This document shows, in pieces, positions 1 to 8,811 of a DNA stretch of 64,000 nucleotides. The translations under genes were made by a program, and so were the position numbers. Positions within the stretch are counted from its first letter, which is position 1, and each line of letters starts with the position of its first letter. The notes below the pieces were generated by a model. That model had not been told where the DNA came from and made no database searches. It saw only the letters and a program-made list of their open reading frames with translations. The stretch is from a bacterium SCSIO 12643 (GTDB lineage: Bacteria > Bacteroidota > Bacteroidia > Flavobacteriales_G > Salibacteraceae). The stretch lies in the NCBI GenBank assembly GCA_024398135.1, contig CP073750.1, positions 3,100,001 through 3,164,000 on the forward strand. The letters are read 5' to 3'.

Positions 1-1503
1 GAATTCAGATTTTACTTTTAATCCTTCTTCTGCGAGTTTGTGGGCTTCAATTAAATCCTTGGTCTTTTTTAAGTTTTCGTCAATTTGGTTGGAAAGTTCG
101 TTGGATTGTTTTCTTCTAAAGCTGGCCTGTCTGGCTAAGGTAATGGCTACGGCTAAGGTGATGATAAAAAGACTGAATGTAATGATGAAATAGAATTTAC
201 TTTTCTCTTTTTCTTTCTCTTTTAGTTCAGCAATTTCAATCAGGTTTTCAATGGTTTCAGAATCATTGTAGGAATTGTATTTCACCCGTAGTTCTCGTAA
301 ACGATCCGTATTAACAGTTTTAGAAATGGAGTCATCCATAATATTGCTAATTCGCAAATGGTGATATGCCAATTCGTAATCTTCATTTAAATAAGATATC
401 AATGAGAGCAGATTGTATGCCTTAGCCAATGTTTCTCCTTTTGGATTGTCTGAGGAACTCACCGCTTTATTCAGGTATTTTTCAGCCTTTTTGATGTCTT
501 TGGTTTCATAGGCAATCTTTCCCAGGTCGTAGTAAATCTCAGTAATAATTGCAGAATTGTCTTTGAACTGATCAACAATGGATTCCAAATTGGTTTCAGC
601 CTCACCCCATTTTTCCAGGTTCATAAGATGCTCTGCGTAAAGCTTGGTGGTTAAAGCCAACTGTACCTGATCATTCAATTTGGTTGAAATTGCGATAGAA
701 GATTGAAAAGCATCATCTGCACGATCATAATCCTTCATGGTAATGAAAGTATTGGCCAGGTGATTCCAAATCTCCGCTAGTTTTTTCTGCTCGTTATATT
801 CAATGGCAATATCCTTTGCACGATTTAAATAATCCTCAGCTTTATCCAAACTACCCAAATGCGTATAGTTAATTCCAATATTGATTAGCGTTGAAATTTG
901 TTCTGGTTTGGGTGCAAATGCGATTTTAAGATCCAATGCACGTTTGAGATAATTTAATGCATTCTCATATTCTTGTGCCTGACTGCTTAGAATACTCAAA
1001 TTATTTAACGCCTTAGCCATAGAAACGCTATCAGAAATATCTTTAGCTAATTCCAGAGATTCATTAAAATAATTAATTGCTAATTCCCCTTTTTTAGTCG
1101 AGAGATAAACTGCTCCTAAAGACCTTTTAATATTGACCAGTGCTAATGTATCTTGCTGTTCAATCGCTAAGTTTTTAGCTTGATTCAGGCAAATCAAAGC
1201 TGAATCATATTGGGTATCATGGAAATAGATTAATCCCAGTTGATGACAAGATGTTTTCTTTAACGTAGGATCATTTTTGTCTATAGAGTAATCTACAAAA
1301 GCCTGTGCGATTAGTTTCGCTTTTTCGTGTGCCTTATTGGTATTCGCCTGAATTGCCTTTACAAATTCTTTTTCTGCTTCTTCCGTGGAAAAGTCTGAAT
1401 TAAAAAAAGATAGGGTATCGTAAGACTTTTGCCCAATCAATATGGTAGAGAAGGCGATGAGAATAAATAACGAGACGAATGTGGCAAGATGTAGACGTTT
1501 CAC
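1..1503 (-). CDS. TPR sensor histidine kinase, N-terminal part (cut by window edge)
   Basis: The reading frame stays open from a GTG at 1503 down to base 1, giving 501 residues with no stop; an in-frame TAA lies just upstream and no ATG is available. Residues 1-24 form a signal peptide. About residues 35-400 are a run of TPR-like helices with the usual Ala/Gly/Tyr pattern, such as LGLIYFHDTQYDSALICL. A single membrane helix lies at about 436-455. A charged coiled coil follows and ends in LAEEGLKVKSEF. In TPR-type histidine kinases of Bacteroidota that last segment normally runs straight into the H-box, so the kinase core should lie just outside the window. Periplasmic TPR sensing and a cytoplasmic kinase are inferred from the family; a receiver or DNA-binding output domain cannot be judged. 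Confidence 0.82.
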   Translation of the reverse strand, partial: MKRLHLATFVSLFILIAFSTILIGQKSYDTLSFFNSDFSTEEAEKEFVKAIQANTNKAHEKAKLIAQAFVDYSIDKNDPTLKKTSCHQLGLIYFHDTQYDSALICLNQAKNLAIEQQDTLALVNIKRSLGAVYLSTKKGELAINYFNESLELAKDISDSVSMAKALNNLSILSSQAQEYENALNYLKRALDLKIAFAPKPEQISTLINIGINYTHLGSLDKAEDYLNRAKDIAIEYNEQKKLAEIWNHLANTFITMKDYDRADDAFQSSIAISTKLNDQVQLALTTKLYAEHLMNLEKWGEAETNLESIVDQFKDNSAIITEIYYDLGKIAYETKDIKKAEKYLNKAVSSSDNPKGETLAKAYNLLSLISYLNEDYELAYHHLRISNIMDDSISKTVNTDRLRELRVKYNSYNDSETIENLIEIAELKEKEKEKSKFYFIITFSLFIITLAVAITLARQASFRRKQSNELSNQIDENLKKTKDLIEAHKLAEEGLKVKSEF

Positions 1504-1577
1504 ACGCCCAAAATAAAATTAAAAGGAGTATTTGAAATCAAATTTTTTCTTTTTTTTTGTCATCCAAAATTTAGCGA

Positions 1578-2129
1578 TTGAAAGACACACAAATAGCACA
1601 TCTTGAATCTCAAAGAATTAGTTTAGTGAATAAACTGAATAATTTGGACCCTGTAAAACTTGAGTTTAGCGAAGGAGCGCAACGATGGTCTATTTTAAAC
1701 GTGGTGGAACATTTGGTGTTAAGTGAAGAGTCATCGGTAAATTATGCGCTCAAAAAAATCCAGGAGATTGAAAGTTTAAAGGGAGTTTCGTTTAAATCCA
1801 GAGTATATAGTCTGATATTAAGTACAGTTTTAAAATTTAATCTAAAGTTTAAAGCTCCGGAGGTAGCTAAACCAGGGGTAAACCCTGTAACCTTGGATGA
1901 ATTAAATGCACGTTGGGAAGCGACTCGGGTTCAATTGTATAATTTGAGTGCTGAATCACCAGATGTTTTAAACAAAGGAATTCTAAAACATCCATTTGTG
2001 GGGAAGATGAATTTTAACCAGATGTTACAATTTTTTGAAGCCCATTTTGAGCATCATATTGTTCAAATCAATAGACTGGTAGAAATGCAGATAATGCAGA
2101 AAGCTTTAGTTGTTGAGGTAGCTAAATAA
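1578..2129 (+). CDS. DinB-like four-helix protein (DinB_2 type)
   Basis: 183 residues from a TTG start; no ATG is available near the N-terminus. The segment RWSILNVVEHLVLSE (H45) and the C-terminal FFEAHFEHHIVQINRL (H156, H159, H160) match the metal-binding histidine pattern of the DinB/YfiT superfamily. Members are divalent-metal-binding four-helix proteins, many of them thiol-dependent transferases; the substrate here cannot be told. No signal peptide, so probably cytoplasmic. It runs divergently from the sensor kinase and converges on the next gene with a two-base gap and no terminator between. Family call firm, function open. Confidence 0.8.
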   Translation: MKDTQIAHLESQRISLVNKLNNLDPVKLEFSEGAQRWSILNVVEHLVLSEESSVNYALKKIQEIESLKGVSFKSRVYSLILSTVLKFNLKFKAPEVAKPGVNPVTLDELNARWEATRVQLYNLSAESPDVLNKGILKHPFVGKMNFNQMLQFFEAHFEHHIVQINRLVEMQIMQKALVVEVAK

Positions 2130-2131
2130 CC

Positions 2132-2578
2132 TTATTCCCATTTCGTTGGATCCTGAACCATTTCCATTTTCTTTATTAGCATAGATGCATTGGTGTTTTC
2201 ATAGTGGTAAAACAGAGTACATGAGTTTGCCGTAAACTGTATAGGTTCAGAATTTTTAGAGATGGTCATTTTTTGATTCGGATAGAAATAACTTTCAATC
2301 CACAGCGTATCATGTGTCTTTTTGATCTCCGTTACCGGTTGAGAAAATCCCTCATAAATAATAGAATCGGTAGTTAACGGTTTTTGCGTAACCAATTGAA
2401 GCCCGATTCGCATTCCTCTCGATTTGTTGGCCCCACCCACAAGAGGTGTTTGCACTGCAGAAATGATTTCAAAAGGATGAGAGTCGGTTTGATTGATATC
2501 CTTATTGAAACTACAGGAGGAGATCATGAAATAGATACTGATAAAGTACAGAGGTAAATGCGCTTTTTTCATATTCAT
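2132..2578 (-). CDS. hypothetical lipoprotein
   Basis: About 148 residues. The chosen ATG (2578, or the ATG two codons later at 2572) gives a short basic N-terminus, a hydrophobic stretch and the lipobox FMISSC. A longer frame opens at 2626 but would put 16 extra residues before the signal peptide. The mature part is small, mostly beta-strand-like, and contains several Thr/Ser-rich segments but no motif I recognise. Lipid anchoring through the Cys of the lipobox is inferred; whether inner or outer membrane is unknown. It converges on the DinB-like gene and diverges from the large T9SS cargo gene. Confidence 0.7.
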   Translation of the reverse strand: MNMKKAHLPLYFISIYFMISSCSFNKDINQTDSHPFEIISAVQTPLVGGANKSRGMRIGLQLVTQKPLTTDSIIYEGFSQPVTEIKKTHDTLWIESYFYPNQKMTISKNSEPIQFTANSCTLFYHYENTNASMLIKKMEMVQDPTKWE

Positions 2579-2698
2579 AGTTAGGTAACGGTACAAAAAT
2601 AGAGCTGATTTAAATCCAATCCTCACATTTTGTGATATCCAATATTGAAATACTAGTTTTGTTACAAATTTATTTCCTTACCTAACAAAATAACTACT

Positions 2699-5600
2699 AT
2701 GAGAAAAAAATTACGGGTTTCTATTTTCTTAATCGCGTTAGCTACAGTTTTTTCAGGGTATCTGTTTACTGATATGTTTGATTTTGTGAAAAAATCTGCT
2801 CTTTCGGAAAGAGAACAATACGAAGAGAGGTTGCGTAACCATAAATATAAAATGCGTTATACAACGGAAGAATTATCTGAAATACCTAAAGCAGATCGAC
2901 CAGACTTAGCTTATTTACAAGACTATTTAGAGACGATGAATCCTGCATTGGGAAGGCCTGAACCTGAAAAGTTGATTCCGATTTGGGAAATGACCAAGAA
3001 CATGCAACAGTCGACTGCTAGAACTCCCGGAGCCTCAGGTTCGCCATGGGTAGAAAGAGGGCCAAATAACGTTGGAGGAAGAACAAGAGCTTTAGCCTGG
3101 GACCCGACTTCAACCAATAAAGTATGGGGTGGAGGTGTTACCGGAGGATTATGGTATAATAACAATATCACAAGTTCCACATCCAGTTGGCAAGCTGTAA
3201 ATGATTTTTGGGATAATATTACAGTAACTGCCATAGCGTTTGATCCGAATAATAGTAACATCATTTATGTAGGTACCGGAGAAAGTTATACCGGAGCAAG
3301 TAGAGGTGCCGGAATCTGGAAATCGACTAACGGGGGAACTACATTCTCACAAATATCATCGACTAGTTCTTTCTATTATATCAATGATTTAGTCGTGAGA
3401 AACGAAAGCAACACTTCAGTGGTGTATGCTGCTGTGGCTGGACGTTATTATCAGGGACAATGGCATGGAACAGCAAATGAAGGATTACAAAGATCAGTGA
3501 ATGGAGGAACTTCCTGGACACAAGTTTTACCAAATGTAAGTGGTGCTCCGGAAAAACCAACGGATTTGGATATTGCTTCTGACAATGAACTTTGGGTTGG
3601 TGTAGATGCCAATTCATATGGTGATGGAGGAGGTAAGGTGTATGCATCAACTTCCGGAACAAGTTTTACGCTAAAACATACTCATTCAAATCCGGGTAGA
3701 GTGAGTTTGGCTTGTGCACCTTCGAATTCCAATTATGTGTATGTGGCGTTTGAATATAATCAACAATTGGATGCGTTTAAAAGAACAACCAATGATGGAA
3801 GTAGTTGGGCCCTTAGATCAGAACCAAATGATGCAGACAATGGAATTCCTGCGACTGATTTTACCAGAGGTCAGGCGTGGTACAATCTGGTATTGGATGT
3901 AGATCCAAATAACATGAACACTGTAATGATAGGTGGAATTGACTTATTTAAAACCACGAATGGTGGGACTTCCTGGCAGCAAATTTCACATTGGTACGGA
4001 GGTTTTGGATATACAGATGTGCATGCGGATCAACACGCGATTGTATATAAACCAGGATCTTCTTCCATTGCGATCTTTGGTAATGATGGTGGAATCTACT
4101 ATTCAAGTAATGTAAACGCATCTTCACCAAGTATCCCGCATCGGGTTAAAGATTATAATGTGACACAATATTATGCATGTGCGATTCATCCAACTGCCAA
4201 TAGCAACTATTTCTTAGCGGGTTCACAGGATAATGGAACACAACAATACGCTTCAGCAGGGATGAATTCTACCACTGAGGCGACAGGTGGTGATGGGGCT
4301 TATTGCCATATTGATCAAACGAATGGAGATTATCAGACTACGAGTTATGTGTATAATGATTTTTACCATTCTTCTGACGGTGGAGCAAATTTCTCTAATA
4401 TTAGTACAGATCAGAATACAGGTAAATTTATCAATCCAAGTGATCTGGACGATAACCAAAACATCTTGTATACATTTAGAACACCAACTTCCTTATATCG
4501 GGTAACTGGATTTCAAAGTTCCAATCCAGTGGTTTCGAGCATGACGATATCTAGTTTGTTATCTGATGCGACAAATCTAAAAGTGTCTCCGTATACAACC
4601 ACATCAACAACATTATTTATCGGTACAGAAGCTGGACGTTTATTCAAGATTACAAATGCGAATTCCAATCCGGTTTCATCTGATATTACCGGAAGTTCAT
4701 TTCCAACCGGGTCGATTTCTTGTATTGAGTTTGGACAAACTGAAAATCAAATTATTGTGACTTTCTCAAATTATGGGGTGACATCTGTTTGGTATACTGC
4801 AAATGGTGGTACTACCTGGACAGCTAAAGAAGGTAACTTGCCGGATATGCCGGTAAGATGGGCGTTATTTAACCCTTCAAATATTGCGGAGGTGATTTTG
4901 GCTACCGAAGTAGGTGTATGGTCTACATCTAACTTTAATTCTTCATCACCAACCTGGACGGCTTCTAACTCAGGATTGGCAAATGTGCGTGTAGATATGT
5001 TACAAATGAGATCTTCAGATAAAGAAGTAATTGCGGCTACACATGGACGAGGATTGTTCTCTTCAAATGGTTTTGCGGGAACTACAAATCCGAGTTACTG
5101 TGCGGCAACATCTACGACCATTCCATGTGATGAATACATTAGTAATGTAACCATAGGTACGATTAACAATACTACAACTTGTGGGAATTATAGTGATTAC
5201 ACTTCTCAATCCACCACCGTATCTGCGGGCTCTTCTGTAGCGATGACCATTTCTACTTTAAATGCTGGTGGAAATGCAGGATACAATGATGATCAGGTAG
5301 CGGTCTGGGTAGATTGGAATAATGATCAGGACTTTACAGATCCTGGAGAACAAGAGTATATCGTAACGTATAGTTCTTCGGTGACATTTCCATTGAGTTT
5401 TAATATTACAGTTCCGTCTAATGCAACTTCAGGTTCAGTAAGAATGCGTGTGAGAATGGTATATGAACCAGATGATGGACAAATTACGCCATGTGGAAGT
5501 TCACAATGGGGTGAAGTAGAAGATTATACTTTGGTTGTACAAGGTGGAACACCTGCTTATTGTACAGCGACTTCAACAACTACTCCTTGTGATGAGTATA

Positions 5601-6778
5601 TCAGCAATGTCACAATTGGAAATATTAATAATACCACTACATGTGGAAATTATAGTGATTTTACATCTCAAACAGCAACGGTTTCTGCTGGAGCTTCAGT
5701 ACCTATGAGTATAACGACTTTGAACAATGGTGGAAATGCAGGATATAATGATGATCAGGTAGCTGTTTGGGTGGATTGGAATAATGACCTGGATTTTAAT
5801 GATCCGGGAGAGCAGGAATACATTGTGACCTACAGTGCTTCGGTGACGTTCCCATTGAGTTTTAATATCACTGTTCCTTCAAATGTATCTCCGGGTAGTG
5901 TAAGAATGCGCGTGAGAATGGTGTATGAGCCGGACGATGGCCAGATTACTCCTTGTGGAAGTTCGCAATGGGGAGAGGTGGAAGATTATACTTTAAATGT
6001 GGTTGCAGCATCAAGTATTAATTGGACCAGTCAACCGAATAACACAGTTATTGAATGTGATGAATCGGCCAATCCTTCAAATACAGGAACACCAACAGCA
6101 ACAAGTACATGTTTGGTAGGAGTGCTTAATATAGCTTCAACTGATAGTATTATTGGAGGTTCATGTGCCAATTCAAGTTGGATATATAGAAAATGGACAG
6201 CATCTGATGCTTGTGGAAATGTGGAAACCTATATTCAGGTCATTACGATTGAAGATCAAACTGATCCAACCATTACGTGTCCAGCGGACCAAAATGTAGT
6301 GTCATCAAATGGTGTAAATGCTGAATTACCGGATTATAGAAATATGGCAACAGTAAGTGATAATTGTTCTTTACCGAATAATATTACCATTACCCAAAGT
6401 CCGGTTCAGGGAAGTACAGTTGTGATTGGTACCACCGTAGTGACTTTAACTGCTACTGATGAATGTGGAAATACTGCAGATTGTTCATTTAATGCAGATA
6501 TTCAAATTGCGAGTAGTGTGGAGAATCTGACGGTAGATGAAATGGAGATTTACCCAAATCCAAGTTCTGGAGTATTCTATATAAATCTGGGGCTTCTTCA
6601 ACAACATACTACTGGATTAAAAGTATTAGATATGTTAGGCAAGGAAGTATATCGTAATGATAATTATGATGGAAAAATGATCCAGAATATTGATCTGAAT
6701 GGAGTAGAGTCCGGAGTTTATTATCTGGAAGTTAAAACAGAAACCAGATCATTTGTTAAGCGAATTCTCAAGTTCTAA
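2699..6778 (+). CDS. T9SS type A cargo: beta-propeller, two GEVED domains, HYR-like domain
   Basis: 1359 residues starting at ATG 2699 with an N-terminal membrane/signal segment (residues 5-25). Residues about 110-790 carry sialidase/VPS10-like propeller blades with repeated NGGTSW and IYVGTGE motifs. Residues about 797-947 and 952-1100 are two GEVED domains, each ending in WGEVEDYTL; they are so alike that a recent tandem duplication is likely. A HYR-like domain covers about 1187-1270. The last ~80 residues (EIYPNPSSGVFYINLG to the final VKRILKF) are a type A sorting domain, so the protein should be exported by the T9SS and attached to the cell surface or released. The order propeller-GEVED-HYR-CTD is common in secreted Bacteroidota proteins; ligand or substrate unknown. 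No protease catalytic motif was seen. Confidence 0.88.
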   Translation: MRKKLRVSIFLIALATVFSGYLFTDMFDFVKKSALSEREQYEERLRNHKYKMRYTTEELSEIPKADRPDLAYLQDYLETMNPALGRPEPEKLIPIWEMTKNMQQSTARTPGASGSPWVERGPNNVGGRTRALAWDPTSTNKVWGGGVTGGLWYNNNITSSTSSWQAVNDFWDNITVTAIAFDPNNSNIIYVGTGESYTGASRGAGIWKSTNGGTTFSQISSTSSFYYINDLVVRNESNTSVVYAAVAGRYYQGQWHGTANEGLQRSVNGGTSWTQVLPNVSGAPEKPTDLDIASDNELWVGVDANSYGDGGGKVYASTSGTSFTLKHTHSNPGRVSLACAPSNSNYVYVAFEYNQQLDAFKRTTNDGSSWALRSEPNDADNGIPATDFTRGQAWYNLVLDVDPNNMNTVMIGGIDLFKTTNGGTSWQQISHWYGGFGYTDVHADQHAIVYKPGSSSIAIFGNDGGIYYSSNVNASSPSIPHRVKDYNVTQYYACAIHPTANSNYFLAGSQDNGTQQYASAGMNSTTEATGGDGAYCHIDQTNGDYQTTSYVYNDFYHSSDGGANFSNISTDQNTGKFINPSDLDDNQNILYTFRTPTSLYRVTGFQSSNPVVSSMTISSLLSDATNLKVSPYTTTSTTLFIGTEAGRLFKITNANSNPVSSDITGSSFPTGSISCIEFGQTENQIIVTFSNYGVTSVWYTANGGTTWTAKEGNLPDMPVRWALFNPSNIAEVILATEVGVWSTSNFNSSSPTWTASNSGLANVRVDMLQMRSSDKEVIAATHGRGLFSSNGFAGTTNPSYCAATSTTIPCDEYISNVTIGTINNTTTCGNYSDYTSQSTTVSAGSSVAMTISTLNAGGNAGYNDDQVAVWVDWNNDQDFTDPGEQEYIVTYSSSVTFPLSFNITVPSNATSGSVRMRVRMVYEPDDGQITPCGSSQWGEVEDYTLVVQGGTPAYCTATSTTTPCDEYISNVTIGNINNTTTCGNYSDFTSQTATVSAGASVPMSITTLNNGGNAGYNDDQVAVWVDWNNDLDFNDPGEQEYIVTYSASVTFPLSFNITVPSNVSPGSVRMRVRMVYEPDDGQITPCGSSQWGEVEDYTLNVVAASSINWTSQPNNTVIECDESANPSNTGTPTATSTCLVGVLNIASTDSIIGGSCANSSWIYRKWTASDACGNVETYIQVITIEDQTDPTITCPADQNVVSSNGVNAELPDYRNMATVSDNCSLPNNITITQSPVQGSTVVIGTTVVTLTATDECGNTADCSFNADIQIASSVENLTVDEMEIYPNPSSGVFYINLGLLQQHTTGLKVLDMLGKEVYRNDNYDGKMIQNIDLNGVESGVYYLEVKTETRSFVKRILKF

Positions 6779-6796
6779 GACGAACGGATATGAAAT

Positions 6797-6826
6797 AAAA
6801 AAGGCCGCAATTTGCGGCCTTTTTTA
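6797..6826. terminator. bidirectional Rho-independent terminator
   Basis: GGCCGC and GCGGCC pair in a stem that extends through flanking A/T bases, with A-runs on the left and T-runs on the right. It lies between the end of the T9SS cargo gene and the end of mazG, which converge, and so can serve both strands. Confidence 0.85.
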
Positions 6827-7597
6827 TTATAATTTTTTAGCTTCTTCCCAGTAGATATCCATTTCAGCTAGCGTCATTTGATCTAAAGGTTTCCCTGCTT
6901 CTTTGCTCTTTTGCTCCAAATAGTTAAAGCGTTTAATGAACTTTTTATTGGTTCTTTCCAATGCATCTTCCGGATTCACGTTGATATGACGCGCATAATT
7001 GATTAACGAAAACAATACATCTCCGAATTCATCCTCAATTTTTTCAGTAGAGGCACCTGCGCTTACTTCAGCTTCCAGTTCATTCAGTTCTTCTTTGACT
7101 TTATCCCAAACCTGGTGGTCATGTTCCCAGTCAAATCCAACACCGCGTACTTTGTCCTGAATTCTATTGGCTTTAACCATAGCCGGTAAAGATTTAGGAA
7201 CTCCTTGAAGAACCGTTTTACGTCCTTTTTCTTTGAGTTTAATTTGCTCCCAGTTACGTTTTACTTCTTCTTCGTCTTCCACTTTGGTATCCCCATAAAT
7301 ATGTGGATGACGTCTCACCAGTTTATCGCAAATTCCGTTTAAAACATCCGTGATGTCAAATTCATGGGTTTCAGAAGCAATTTTACTGTAAAAGACCATG
7401 TGCAACATAAGATCTCCGATTTCGCCTTTAAGTTCGTTAAAATCTTTTTCCAGAATGGCATCTGATAATTCATAAGTTTCCTCAATAGTGAGATATCTCA
7501 AGCTCTCTAAAGTTTGCTTTTTATCCCATGGACACTGACTTCTTAAGTCATCCATAATATTGAGAAGGCGCTCAAATGCCTGTAATCTTTGATCCAT
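6827..7597 (-). CDS. mazG: nucleoside triphosphate pyrophosphohydrolase MazG
   Basis: 256 residues, the usual length for two-domain MazG. It hydrolyses NTPs and dNTPs to the monophosphate and pyrophosphate, cleaning aberrant nucleotides from the pool. The N-terminal domain shows CPWDKKQTLESLRYLTIEE followed by ETYELSDAI (the metal-binding EExxE pattern) and GEIGDLMLHMVFYS. The C-terminal domain repeats the pattern as EDEFGDVLFSLINYAR and ends with the family tail. Start ATG at 7597, preceded by a -7-like element at 7612-7619, so the leader is very short. Cytoplasmic. Confidence 0.95.
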   Translation of the reverse strand: MDQRLQAFERLLNIMDDLRSQCPWDKKQTLESLRYLTIEETYELSDAILEKDFNELKGEIGDLMLHMVFYSKIASETHEFDITDVLNGICDKLVRRHPHIYGDTKVEDEEEVKRNWEQIKLKEKGRKTVLQGVPKSLPAMVKANRIQDKVRGVGFDWEHDHQVWDKVKEELNELEAEVSAGASTEKIEDEFGDVLFSLINYARHINVNPEDALERTNKKFIKRFNYLEQKSKEAGKPLDQMTLAEMDIYWEEAKKL

Positions 7598-7611
7598 GTT
7601 TTAAATTTTTT

Positions 7612-7619
7612 CAAAAGTA
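7612..7619 (-). promoter_or_regulatory. Bacteroidota -7 element before mazG
   Basis: On the minus strand this reads TACTTTTG, matching TAnnTTTG, 15 bases upstream of the mazG ATG. No clear -33 TTTG was found at the usual 19-21 base distance, so this is a partial match. Confidence 0.4.
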
Positions 7620-7719
7620 AGATAATGCCTTCGGAGTAGGGATTTCTGACACGAATTTTAGTCTTCATATACGGATGTTAATTTGTAACAAAACTTACAT
7701 TTCCATGTGAGGAAAGGGT

Positions 7720-7727
7720 TATCTTTG
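7720..7727 (+). promoter_or_regulatory. Bacteroidota -7 element, near-leaderless
   Basis: TATCTTTG matches TAnnTTTG exactly and lies only four bases before the ATG at 7732. With initiation about 6-8 bases downstream, the transcript would start at or beside the start codon. No good -33 element was seen. Confidence 0.55.
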
Positions 7728-7731
7728 CGTC

Positions 7732-7917
7732 ATGGTTTTAAAAGTAATTTTATTGTCGATTGCGCTAATGGCGCTGGCATTTGCAGGTTTGGGGATTAAA
7801 ATTTTAGCCAAAAAAGATGGCGAATTTGCAGGTACATGTGCGAGCAAAAATCCACACCTTAAAAAACAAGGTGTAGATTGTGGTTGCGGTGGAGCCGGAA
7901 GCTGCGAAAATGGATAA
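7732..7917 (+). CDS. small Cys-rich membrane protein, candidate NqrM-like Nqr maturation factor
   Basis: 61 residues: one N-terminal membrane helix (about residues 3-25), then a short tail with four cysteines (C36, C50, C52, C58) in the setting GEFAGTCASKNPHL and CGCGG. The layout of one helix followed by a four-Cys tail is that of NqrM (DUF539), which is needed to insert iron into the NqrD/NqrE site of Na+-NQR in Vibrio. Bacteroidota carry similar short proteins, often near nqr or apbE. Here a full nqr operon lies 36 kb away in the same window. The family link is inferred from layout and recalled sequence style, not from a search. It overlaps the next gene by 8 bases, so the two are probably co-transcribed. 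Confidence 0.7.
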   Translation: MVLKVILLSIALMALAFAGLGIKILAKKDGEFAGTCASKNPHLKKQGVDCGCGGAGSCENG

Positions 7918-8731
7918 TTATATTGTTCCGGGTCAATCCGGATTACCTATATCTGTTGATATAGATTTCCCTGAAGATTCGGGGAAGGCTCCTGTTATTA
8001 TCTTTTTACACGGTTTTAAAGGGTTTAAAGATTGGGGACAGTGGCCATTAATGGCAAAGTCATTAGCCGATAAAGGTTATGTAGTAGTTCGAATGAATTT
8101 TTCGCATAATGGAACTACTCCGGATACACCTTTTGATTTTGCAGATCTTGAAGCCTTTGGGCGAAATACCTTTTCAAAAGAATTACAAGATGTCCAGGAT
8201 GTGATCCAGTGGTTATATGATGCTTCTGAGTTACATACTAAAATGGATTTGGATGCGCTGAATATAGTGGCGCATAGTCGAGGCGGAGCTATTGCCATGA
8301 TCACTGCAGCAGAAGATTCCAGAATTCAAAAGATTGTCACGTTATCCGGTGTGGGTACTTTGGTAAGATTCTCCAAAGAAGAACAGGAGTATTGGAAACA
8401 AAATGGAGTGATTTACATGTTAAATGGCAGAACACAGCAAAACATGCCGCTCTATTATTCTCTGGCTGAAGATTATCTCGCAAATGAAGATCGTTTTGAC
8501 TTGCACCAGGTAGTTAGAAAAATAGAACAACCCTTTATGATTATCCATGCAGAAATGGATGAAACAGTTCCTTTGGAAGAAGGCAAAAAATTAGCGTCAG
8601 AAGGAATAAATACAAGATTGGAAGTTCTAACGCGTGCCAATCATTCATTTGGCGGAATGCACCCTTTTGATGGAAATGTATTACCTGAAGACACTGAAAA
8701 GAGTGTCAACCTGATACAGGATTTTTTATAA
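7910..8731 (+). CDS. alpha/beta hydrolase (dienelactone hydrolase-like)
   Basis: 273 residues from ATG 7910, which overlaps the preceding stop codon; a longer frame back to 7880 would lie within the small Cys-rich gene and is rejected. Features of the fold are IIFLHGFKGFKDWGQW (HG of the oxyanion hole), the nucleophile elbow VAHSRGGA with Ser, an Asp in HAEMDETVPLEEG, and the His in RANHSFGGMHPF. No signal peptide. It most resembles the small serine hydrolases that act on short acyl esters or peptides; substrate unknown. It is followed after ~80 bases by the MOSC gene. Confidence 0.85.
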   Translation: MDNYIVPGQSGLPISVDIDFPEDSGKAPVIIFLHGFKGFKDWGQWPLMAKSLADKGYVVVRMNFSHNGTTPDTPFDFADLEAFGRNTFSKELQDVQDVIQWLYDASELHTKMDLDALNIVAHSRGGAIAMITAAEDSRIQKIVTLSGVGTLVRFSKEEQEYWKQNGVIYMLNGRTQQNMPLYYSLAEDYLANEDRFDLHQVVRKIEQPFMIIHAEMDETVPLEEGKKLASEGINTRLEVLTRANHSFGGMHPFDGNVLPEDTEKSVNLIQDFL

Positions 8732-8811
8732 TAGGATAAAGATTTCTACTTCATTTAGTATCATCAGACCAAACTATTTGGCGTACTTTGCTCATCAAAT
8801 CTATAGGCTTT

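Noticed and set aside
2923-3264. 113-residue minus-strand ORF inside the T9SS cargo gene
   Set aside because: Shadow of the clear plus-strand protein; no signal, domain or promoter of its own.
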